Assembly: GCF_014650115.1 (NCBI RefSeq)
Contig: NZ_BMUI01000023.1
Coordinates: forward strand, 56,205 to 120,204
Reading direction: 5' to 3'
Source of the DNA: Streptomyces olivaceoviridis
Lineage (GTDB): Bacteria; Actinomycetota; Actinomycetes; Streptomycetales; Streptomycetaceae
Length of the DNA stretch: 64,000 nucleotides
Of the stretch, positions 31,610 through 37,988 are shown piece after piece (position 1 is the first letter of the stretch; each line of letters opens with the position of its first letter). A program made the position numbers and the translations under genes. The notes beneath the pieces are model-generated. The model searched no databases. It had not been told where the DNA came from and saw only the letters and a list, made by a program, of their open reading frames with translations.

Positions 31610-31855
31610 GTGTCTGACCTGCCTGACCTGCCCGCGGACGCCTCCGGGCCCACCGGCGACACGGCCGGCTCCGCTGCGCGCTCCGCGCGGACCGATTCCG
31701 ACAAGCCCGAGAGCGAGACCGAACGCCGGCGCCGCCGGGCGCAGTTCCTGCGTGAACTCGCCGAGGCCCGTGCGTTGCGCGCCCGGGTCCAGCCCCGGCG
31801 CGCCAAGGCCGCACGGCTGCGCCACGCGATGCGTATGCGGACGTTCCGCTGGTAG
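31610..31855 (+). CDS. Small basic hypothetical protein
   Basis: 81 residues from GTG 31610. The N-terminal half is acidic and Ser/Pro-rich. The C-terminal half is strongly basic (ERRRRRAQFLRELAEARALR, ending MRMRTFRW), suggesting nucleic-acid or ribosome contact. It lies between upp and the tadA pair; similar short genes occur at this spot in other Streptomyces as far as I recall. Bases 31856-32154 hold part of an interspersed repeat (CCGCCGGGGGGACCCCC) and no gene. Confidence 0.55.
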   Translation: MSDLPDLPADASGPTGDTAGSAARSARTDSDKPESETERRRRRAQFLRELAEARALRARVQPRRAKAARLRHAMRMRTFRW

Positions 31856-32154
31856 ATCCGGGGCCGTTCGTGGGACGAAGGAGCCACGCTCGCGCCGGTG
31901 TCGGGAGGCGGGCGTGCGTGAGCGCCGGGAAAAGCCGCGTACGATCCGCAGGTGGCGGCAATGAGCGCGCTGGTGAGCCGATCACGGATCCACGATCGAA
32001 ACAGCCAGACACAGGGAGCCGAAGACGTCCCCTGGAGGCCTTGTTTCTGCCACGATTCCGAGTGGGTGGGGCTCGGAGCCCAGCTCTCTCCGCCCAAGTA
32101 CCTCCGCCGGGGGGACCCCCAACCGGCACGCCTATGACCAGTGGGAGAGTCACG

Positions 32155-32685
32155 GTGTACTTCGCCGCACTGCTCGCGCGCACCGAAGACGGGTGGGAAG
32201 CGAGCGACACAGAGCTCGACGATGTGGAGACCCTGTCGGATCTGGCCGACCTGGCCCGGGAAGCCTCTCCCGACGAGGACACGGTGCTCGTCCTGATCGA
32301 GCAGGAGGACGCCTGGTTCGGTGTCGTCCGCGTGGACGGCGAGGACGACCCTCGCATCTACGTCTCGGACGCCGCCGCCGCCCAGCGCAGCGCGTACGGG
32401 GAGCTGCTGCTCACCGACGAGCTGCTCGGCCGGGAGCCCGGCGCGGACGACGGCCCGGACCTGGACTCCCTGGACCTCGACGGCACCGAGGACGGCGAGT
32501 CCGAGGACGACGAGGAGGAGGGTGCCGCCACCGACGCGGTACCGCACAGCCCGGTGGGCGACAGCGAGATCCTGGACGACCTGGGCATCAGCGAGAAGGA
32601 GCTGCGCGCGCTGGACGCCGACGACGCGCTGAACACGATCGCCGAGGCCCTGGGTGCCTCGGAGGTGCTGGAGACCGTCCGCTGA
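32155..32685 (+). CDS. tRNA adenosine deaminase-associated protein
   Basis: 176 residues. I choose GTG 32155 because GGGAG lies 7 bases before it; ATG 32134 would put that site inside the gene. VYFAALLARTEDGWEASDTE starts a very acidic protein (DDGPDLDSLDLDGTEDGESE) ending DILDDLGISEKEL-like and ALNTIAEALGASEVLE. This family is consistently encoded just before tadA in actinobacteria; its biochemical role is not established. Confidence 0.85.
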   Translation: MYFAALLARTEDGWEASDTELDDVETLSDLADLAREASPDEDTVLVLIEQEDAWFGVVRVDGEDDPRIYVSDAAAAQRSAYGELLLTDELLGREPGADDGPDLDSLDLDGTEDGESEDDEEEGAATDAVPHSPVGDSEILDDLGISEKELRALDADDALNTIAEALGASEVLETVR

Positions 32686-32720
32686 CCACGCCACAGCGGG
32701 CGCGGGGCACGCCGGACCCG

Positions 32721-33176
32721 GTGCGGGCCCCCTGGCGGGCCGCGATGCGGCTCGCCCTGGACGAGGCCGGGCTGGCCGTCCGGGGCGGGGACGTCCCGGT
32801 CGGCGCCGTCGTGCTGTCCCCGGACGGTACGACGGTGCTCGGTGCCGGGCACAACGAGCGTGAGGCCACCGGTGATCCCACGGCCCACGCCGAGGTCCTC
32901 GCGATCCGGCGGGCGGCGGCCCGGCTCGGGGAGTGGCGGCTGACCGGCTGCACGCTCGTCGTCACGCTGGAGCCGTGCACGATGTGCGCGGGCGCGCTCG
33001 TCCAGTCCCGGGTGGACCGGGTGGTCTACGGCGCCCGGGACGAGAAGGCGGGCGCGGCCGGTTCCCTGTGGGACGTGGTGCGCGACCGCCGGCTCAACCA
33101 CCGGCCGGAGGTCATCGAGGGTGTGCTCGCGGCGGAGTGCGCGCGGCTGCTCACCGAGTTCTTCCGGGCCCGCTGA
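32721..33176 (+). CDS. tadA: tRNA-specific adenosine deaminase
   Basis: 151 residues from GTG 32721 (VRAPWRAAMRLALDEAG); ATG 32744 is a shorter alternative. It converts A34 to inosine in tRNA-Arg(ACG). The zinc/catalytic motifs are intact: HAEVLAI (His and Glu) and PCTMCAGAL (two Cys). It is probably translated with the upstream associated protein, 35 bp away. Confidence 0.93.
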   Translation: MRAPWRAAMRLALDEAGLAVRGGDVPVGAVVLSPDGTTVLGAGHNEREATGDPTAHAEVLAIRRAAARLGEWRLTGCTLVVTLEPCTMCAGALVQSRVDRVVYGARDEKAGAAGSLWDVVRDRRLNHRPEVIEGVLAAECARLLTEFFRAR

Positions 33177-33231
33177 GCCACGCCGGATACCGATTTCGAA
33201 CCACGGCCCCCCGTGCTGTAGGGTCTCCCTC

Positions 33232-33316
33232 GGTAGCGTGTCCGAGCGGCCGAAGGAGCTCGCCTCGAAAGCGAGTGTGGCGCAAGTCACCGAGGGTTCA
33301 AATCCCTCCGCTACCG
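33232..33316 (+). tRNA. tRNA-Ser (anticodon CGA)
   Basis: An 85-nt class II tRNA: acceptor GGTAGCG/CGCTACC with G discriminator, anticodon arm CTCGC-CTCGAAA-GCGAG giving CGA, long variable arm and TTCAAAT T loop. No attachment-site repeats are visible beside it. Confidence 0.95.
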
Positions 33317-33321
33317 CTCAC

Positions 33322-33353
33322 CGAAAGGCCCCGTCGACCGACGGGGCCTTTCG
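33322..33353 (+). terminator. Terminator after tRNA-Ser(CGA)
   Basis: CGAAAGGCCCCGTC pairs with GACGGGGCCTTTCG around a four-base loop, starting 6 bp after the tRNA. Confidence 0.8.
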
Positions 33354-33474
33354 CGCGTTCCGGACACAAGCCGCGTGTGACGGCGCGCTGTTGACCGTAC
33401 GCGGGAGGCCGAACGTTACACTCGCGGCCGGCGGGCAGCAGGGGCCCGAGGGCGCTGGTACAGGGGAGGCCGCG

Positions 33475-33654
33475 ATGGCGGTGAACGCCAAGAAGATCGC
33501 CGTGTACGTGCTCGTGGTCTTCGCGCTGTACGTGATCATCACGGATCCGGCCAAGGCGGCCGACTACGTGCAGATAGGCTTCGAGGGCATATCGGACGCC
33601 GCGAAGGCCGTCGGCGACTTCATGACCTGGGTCGCCCACGGAGGAAAGAGCTGA
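33475..33654 (+). CDS. Small single-helix membrane protein (59 aa)
   Basis: ATG 33475 behind GGGGAGG. One membrane helix, KKIAVYVLVVFALYVIITDP, is followed by an amphipathic part (GFEGISDAAKAVGDFMTWVA). It sits 10 bp before the Dabb gene, so probably in one transcript. Function is unknown. Confidence 0.7.
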   Translation: MAVNAKKIAVYVLVVFALYVIITDPAKAADYVQIGFEGISDAAKAVGDFMTWVAHGGKS

Positions 33655-33664
33655 GGTACACCCC

Positions 33665-33958
33665 ATGATCCGCCATCTGGTCCTCTTCAAGCTCAACGAG
33701 GGCGTCGAGCGCGACGATCCGCGGGTCGTGGCGGGTGCGGAGGCATTCCGGGCCCTCGGCGGCCAGATCGAGGAACTGCGCTTCTGGGAGTGCGCCTGGA
33801 ACATCAGCGACCGGCCGATCGCCTACGACTTCGCGATCAACTCGGCCGTCGAGGACGCCGACGCCCTCAAGCGCTATCTGGAGCACCCGGCCCACCAGGC
33901 GGGCGTCGCGCTGTGGCGGGAGTTCGCCACCTGGGTGATCGCCGACTACGCGTTCTGA
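33665..33958 (+). CDS. Dabb-family (stress-responsive A/B barrel) protein
   Basis: 97 residues of the dimeric alpha/beta-barrel fold: MIRHLVLFKLNEGVERDDP, LRFWECAWNISDRPIAYDFA, and LEHPAHQAGVALWREFATWV. The length and the HPAHQ block are typical of Dabb proteins, some of which are stress-induced or act in polyketide cyclisation. Its position just before a SigF-like gene fits a stress or development context, without proof. Confidence 0.85.
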   Translation: MIRHLVLFKLNEGVERDDPRVVAGAEAFRALGGQIEELRFWECAWNISDRPIAYDFAINSAVEDADALKRYLEHPAHQAGVALWREFATWVIADYAF

Positions 33959-34112
33959 GCCCCGCACCCCCAGAACCCCTCGTCGTTCCGGCGAGGGGTT
34001 TTTCGTGCGATGCGTACCCAATTCATCAGCGTTTGAACCACAACACGAGGTTATCGGGTGCTTGCACACGGTGCACATGTCTTGTGATGCTATGACCGCT
34101 TTTGACGGATGA

Positions 34113-34970
34113 TTGACCGACGAAGAGGTGGCGTTGACCGTGTCGGCCAGTACTGCGCCGCCCCAGGAAGAGGCGCCCACTCCGACCCCACCGGCCCCCG
34201 AGAAGCGCCGCGGCGCGGACACCCGGGCCCTGACCCAGGTGCTGTTCGCCGAACTGAAGGACCTCACCCCCGGCACGCCGGAGCACAACCGGGTGCGCGG
34301 AGCGCTGATCGAGGCGAACCTCCCGCTCGTACGCTACGCCGCCGCCCGCTTCCGCTCCCGCAACGAGCCCATGGAGGACGTCGTCCAGGTCGGCACCATC
34401 GGGCTGATCAACGCCATCGACCGCTTCGACCCCGACCGGGGCGTGCAGTTCCCGACCTTCGCGATGCCCACCGTGGTCGGCGAGATCAAGCGGTACTTCC
34501 GGGACAACGTCCGCACGGTCCACGTCCCGCGCCGGCTGCACGAGCTGTGGGTGCAGGTCAACAGCGCCACCGAGGACCTGACCACGCTCTACGGCCGCTC
34601 GCCGTCCACGGCCGAGATCGCCGAGCGGCTCCGGATCAGCGAGGACGAGGTGCTCAGCTGCATCGAGGCAGGACGCTCGTACCACGCGACCTCGCTGGAG
34701 GCCGCCCAGGAGGGCGACGGACTGCCCGGACTGCTCGACCGGATCGGCTACGAGGACCCGGCCCTGGACGGCGTGGAACACCGCGACCTGGTCCGCCACC
34801 TCCTCGTCCAGCTCCCCGAGAGAGAACAACGCATCCTTCTCCTGCGCTACTACAGCAATCTCACCCAGTCACAGATCAGCGCGGAACTCGGCGTCTCCCA
34901 GATGCACGTCTCACGCCTCCTCGCCCGTAGCTTCCAGCGGCTGCGTTCCGCAAATCGGATCGACGCATAA
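34113..34970 (+). CDS. sigF: RNA polymerase sigma factor, SigF-like (SigB/F/G family)
   Basis: Up to 285 residues. Region 2 is NLPLVRYAAARFRSRNEPME and VVQVGTIGLINAIDRFD. Region 2.4-3 is PTFAMPTVVGEIKRYFRD. Region 4 is LPEREQRILLLRYYSN then TQSQISAELGVSQMHVSRLL. TTG 34113 is the longest start; TTG 34134 or GTG 34140, after GAGGTGG, are equally likely. In S. coelicolor the gene beside sigN is the sporulation factor sigF, and the order here agrees. No anti-sigma gene is adjacent. Confidence 0.85.
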   Translation: MTDEEVALTVSASTAPPQEEAPTPTPPAPEKRRGADTRALTQVLFAELKDLTPGTPEHNRVRGALIEANLPLVRYAAARFRSRNEPMEDVVQVGTIGLINAIDRFDPDRGVQFPTFAMPTVVGEIKRYFRDNVRTVHVPRRLHELWVQVNSATEDLTTLYGRSPSTAEIAERLRISEDEVLSCIEAGRSYHATSLEAAQEGDGLPGLLDRIGYEDPALDGVEHRDLVRHLLVQLPEREQRILLLRYYSNLTQSQISAELGVSQMHVSRLLARSFQRLRSANRIDA

Positions 34971-35152
34971 CCGCAGCAGACGCCGTGGCGGCTGATGCAT
35001 AGCGGGCGCACGGAAGCACGCCCCGAACACCACTGCATCGCAAACCCGATCGAGCGTTAACCGGCGCGGGCGAATCGCTCACCAGGGCTGTTGCCGACAC
35101 TTCGGTTCCGAAATCCCGTCAGACCCCTTGTTTGCAGGGCCGATTCCGATCT

Positions 35153-35192
35153 GACATGTCGACATGTCGGTACAGCGCGTTGCCGACATGTG
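35153..35192. promoter_or_regulatory. GACATGTC operator-like cluster before sigN-like gene
   Basis: Two tandem GACATGTC palindromes at 35153-35168 together form a 16-bp palindrome, and a third partial copy (GACATGTG) lies at 35185-35192. The spacing of 8 and 24 bp suggests a protein-binding cluster. It is inside the 336-bp gap between the two sigma genes, where no other gene is visible. Confidence 0.5.
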
Positions 35193-35306
35193 ACATTCTG
35201 CGGGAAGCGCGTTTGCCGGGGCCCCGGCTCCGGTATCCAGGTGAAGGCTGCGTTGCTCGGAAGAGACGGCGCCGCCGCGACCGTCCCGCGACCCAAAGGG
35301 GGTGGC

Positions 35307-36248
35307 ATGTCCGCAGACCAGGGCAGCTCGAAGGTGCTGACGCCCACGCTGAGCGAGGCAGCGCCCAAGGAGCTCGACGCTCTCGACGTCCTCGACGGCT
35401 TCGAGGGTGTCACGGCCCTCGAAGCCGTGCCGTCCCCGGCCGCCGGCCCGGCCGCCGAAGCTGTCCCGGCCGCGCAGGTCACGGCCACCATCGACACCCG
35501 CACCCTGTCCCGCTCGCTGTTCCTGCGCCTGGCCGCGCTGGGCGAGGACAGCCCCGAGCGGGCGTACGTCCGGGACACCCTGATCGAACTGAACCTGCCG
35601 CTGGTCCGCTACGCGGCGGCGCGGTTCCGCTCGCGCAACGAACCGATGGAGGACATCGTCCAGGTCGGCACCATCGGCCTGATCAAGGCGATCGACCGGT
35701 TCGACTGCGAACGGGGCGTGGAGTTCCCGACGTTCGCGATGCCGACCGTCGTGGGCGAGATCAAGCGGTTCTTCCGCGACACCTCCTGGTCGGTGCGCGT
35801 CCCGCGCCGGCTCCAGGAGCTGCGCCTGGCCCTCACCAAGGCCAGCGACGAGCTGTCCCAGAAGCTGGACCGCTCCCCCACGGTGACCGAGCTGGCCGCC
35901 GTGCTCGGTGTCTCCGAGGAGGACGTGGTCGACGGCCTCGCGGTCGGCAACGCCTACACCGCCTCCTCCCTCGACTCCCCGGCCCCCGAGGACGACGGCG
36001 GCGAGGGCTCGCTCGCCGACCGGCTCGGCTACGAGGACACGGCCCTGGAGGGCGTGGAGTACCGGGAGTCCCTCAAGCCGCTGCTGGCCAAGCTCCCGCC
36101 CCGGGAGCGCCGGATCATCATGCTGCGCTTCTTCGCCAACATGACCCAGTCGCAGATCGGCGAGGAGGTCGGCATCTCCCAGATGCACGTCTCCCGTCTG
36201 CTGACCCGGACGCTGGCGCAGTTGCGGGAGGGTCTGATCTCGGACTGA
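35307..36248 (+). CDS. sigN: RNA polymerase sigma factor, SigN-like (SigB/F/G family)
   Basis: 313 residues from ATG 35307 after AAAGGGGGTGG. A variable N-terminal extension of about 75 residues precedes region 2 (NLPLVRYAAARFRSRNEPME, IVQVGTIGLIKAIDRFD). Region 3 has VPRRLQELRLALTKASDELS. Region 4 is LPPRERRIIMLRFFANMTQS with ISQMHVSRLLTRTL. It is a close paralogue of the upstream sigma factor. In S. coelicolor the equivalent sigN acts in the subapical stem of aerial hyphae. Confidence 0.85.
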   Translation: MSADQGSSKVLTPTLSEAAPKELDALDVLDGFEGVTALEAVPSPAAGPAAEAVPAAQVTATIDTRTLSRSLFLRLAALGEDSPERAYVRDTLIELNLPLVRYAAARFRSRNEPMEDIVQVGTIGLIKAIDRFDCERGVEFPTFAMPTVVGEIKRFFRDTSWSVRVPRRLQELRLALTKASDELSQKLDRSPTVTELAAVLGVSEEDVVDGLAVGNAYTASSLDSPAPEDDGGEGSLADRLGYEDTALEGVEYRESLKPLLAKLPPRERRIIMLRFFANMTQSQIGEEVGISQMHVSRLLTRTLAQLREGLISD

Positions 36249-36297
36249 CGCTTCCCGTCCGCTTCCCATCTGACGAGGCGTCAGTCACCATGACCGG

Positions 36298-37077
36298 ATG
36301 CTTCGTGCCGGGATGCTTCGTACGACGACATGGACGCGTGGCCGCCGAGGCGCCGTTACGGCAGCGTCGGCGGCCGTCGTCTGTCTGGGCGGGGGGCTCG
36401 CCGCGTGCGCGGGCGGTGGTCCGGGCGGCGGCTACACGGCGGTCGGCGCGGGGCCGGGCGGCCCGACGGCCGCGGCGCCGTCCGGGTCGGTGATCCTCGT
36501 ACCGCTCGACGGGGACAAGGGCCGTGGCACCCCCCGGGACGCCCCGCGCGGGACCGGCGCCGCCGCGCGTACGGAGGAATCGGCCCCGTCCGGTGACCCG
36601 CGCTCCGCCCCACCGGTGCCGGCGCCGGCACCGACCGGCGAGGACGGCCCCGGCACCCCCCGGCCCCATGGCGGCCCGGACGGTCGTACGACTCCGCCGA
36701 CGGCGTCACCGAGCCCGGCGGCCTCACCGAGCCCGGCCCCCGCTCCGAGCCGTACGACGGCCCCCGCCGCACCCGCCGACCTCTCCTGGGGCGCCCCGGT
36801 GACCGAGGACACCGACAAGCGGTGGTGCCAGAAGGTGACCGTCGCCTTCCGCAACTCGGGCGGTACGGCCGTGCGTTCGGGGTCGGTGACCTTCGGCACG
36901 CACATCATCGGCGCGCTCGGGATCGACTGGGGGACGGTCGAGTCGGCCGTGGAGCTGCCGGTGCCGGTGGCGCCGGGTGCGCGCAGGAGCCCCACCTGGA
37001 CGGTGTGCGTCGACGCCTGGCGAGTACCGCTCGGTATGCACGTGGAGACGCGGGACGTCTCCGTCCGGTGGGGGTGA
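36298..37077 (+). CDS. Secreted lipoprotein with Pro/Ala-rich linker
   Basis: 259 residues; ATG 36313 is an alternative start giving MLRTTTWTRG. The lipobox GGGLAAC predicts a lipid-anchored protein. A long Pro/Ala/Thr/Gly linker spans about residues 45-160. The C-terminal domain (WGAPVTEDTDKRWCQKVTVA, GTHIIGALGIDWG, ending VETRDVSVRWG) has two cysteines likely to pair and a beta-sandwich look. No function is assigned. Confidence 0.65.
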   Translation: MLRAGMLRTTTWTRGRRGAVTAASAAVVCLGGGLAACAGGGPGGGYTAVGAGPGGPTAAAPSGSVILVPLDGDKGRGTPRDAPRGTGAAARTEESAPSGDPRSAPPVPAPAPTGEDGPGTPRPHGGPDGRTTPPTASPSPAASPSPAPAPSRTTAPAAPADLSWGAPVTEDTDKRWCQKVTVAFRNSGGTAVRSGSVTFGTHIIGALGIDWGTVESAVELPVPVAPGARRSPTWTVCVDAWRVPLGMHVETRDVSVRWG

Positions 37078-37080
37078 GTC

Positions 37081-37275
37081 CTACCTGACCGCCAGCCAGG
37101 CGACGCCGGCCACCACCACGAGCGCCACGATCACGCCGATGATCAGACCGACCCGGGGGCCGGAGGAGGCCGCCTGCTGCTGGGGGCCCTGGGGGGCCTC
37201 GTCGACGAACGCGCGGAACATCTGGGTGCTGCCTGCGGGGTCGTAATTGCCCTGGGGGCCCTGGGTGTTAGCCAT
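37081..37275 (-). CDS. Small tail-anchored membrane protein (64 aa)
   Basis: Start ATG 37275. A hydrophilic Gln/Pro/Gly-rich head (MANTQGPQGNYDPAGSTQMF) is followed by one C-terminal membrane helix (VGLIIGVIVALVVVAGVAWL). It converges with the lipoprotein gene with only 3 bp between stops. Function is unknown. Confidence 0.6.
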   Translation of the reverse strand: MANTQGPQGNYDPAGSTQMFRAFVDEAPQGPQQQAASSGPRVGLIIGVIVALVVVAGVAWLAVR

Positions 37276-37421
37276 GCCCCGAGACCCTAGCGAATCCTGG
37301 TGACCGACCCAAGTGCGGGGCCACCGGGACAGACGGGGGCACGCCACCCGCAGTCACCTGCATATTTACGATCGCAATACTTGCCTTTGCCAAGTTTTTG
37401 CGCCGCCGGACCCCTGTTTGT

Positions 37422-37463
37422 TTGCCTTCAGCAACCAAGCAGTCCTATGGTTGCCCCAAGCAA
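37422..37463. promoter_or_regulatory. Twin MarR operator dyads
   Basis: Two dyads of identical form TTGC-N5-GCAA occur at 37422-37434 and 37451-37463, 29 bp apart centre to centre. A third weaker dyad, CTTGCCTTTGCCAAG, lies near 37380-37394. The second ends 17 bp before the marR start, so binding would block marR and the cotranscribed transporter. Autoregulation is inferred. Confidence 0.7.
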
Positions 37464-37480
37464 CGAATACGGGAGGTGTG

Positions 37481-37975
37481 ATGGCCGGGCAGGCGCAGTT
37501 TGAAGAGCTGGCGCGTCAGCTCAGTGCCGTCGGAGCCGTGAAACGGGACATGGGGCGGATCCTGCCGCCCGACTGCCCGGCCGGCTCGGCCGCCGTGCTG
37601 ACCCTGCTCGGCCGCCACGGAGACATGCGCATGAGCAAGCTCGCGGAGCTGCTCGCCGTGGACATGTCGGTCACCAGCCGGCATGTCGCGCACGTCGCCG
37701 CACGCGGCTGGATCGAGCGGCACCCGGACCCGGCGGACAAGCGCTCGCGCATCCTGCGCCTGACGCCGGAGGGCCTGCACCAGCTCGACGACCTGTCCCG
37801 GCGGACCACGCACCTGCTGGCCGAGCGGCTCGCGGACTGGACCGACGAGGACGTCGGCGAGCTGATCCGGCTGATGACGCGTCTGCGCGCGTCCTTCGGC
37901 GACTGCCGGTCCGCCCCGCTGCGGCTCCCCGCTCCCGTAGACGAAGAGACCACCCGTACACCCGCAAGCACGTAA
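37481..37975 (+). CDS. MarR-family regulator
   Basis: 164 residues, ATG 37481 after GGGAGGTGTG. The winged helix is AAVLTLLGRHGDMRMSKLAE, then LLAVDMSVTSRHVAHVAARG and ERHPDPADKRSRILRLTPEG (the DxRxxxLxLT wing). The 13-bp gap to the efflux gene indicates a marR-transporter operon, with a drug or lipid ligand probably relieving repression. Confidence 0.9.
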   Translation: MAGQAQFEELARQLSAVGAVKRDMGRILPPDCPAGSAAVLTLLGRHGDMRMSKLAELLAVDMSVTSRHVAHVAARGWIERHPDPADKRSRILRLTPEGLHQLDDLSRRTTHLLAERLADWTDEDVGELIRLMTRLRASFGDCRSAPLRLPAPVDEETTRTPAST

Positions 37976-37988
37976 GAAAAGGAAGCCC

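Noticed and set aside
34031..34061. GTTT...GGGT as a SigB-type promoter before the sigF-like gene
   Set aside because: The spacing between the two parts is about 21 bp, too long for the 14-16 bp consensus.
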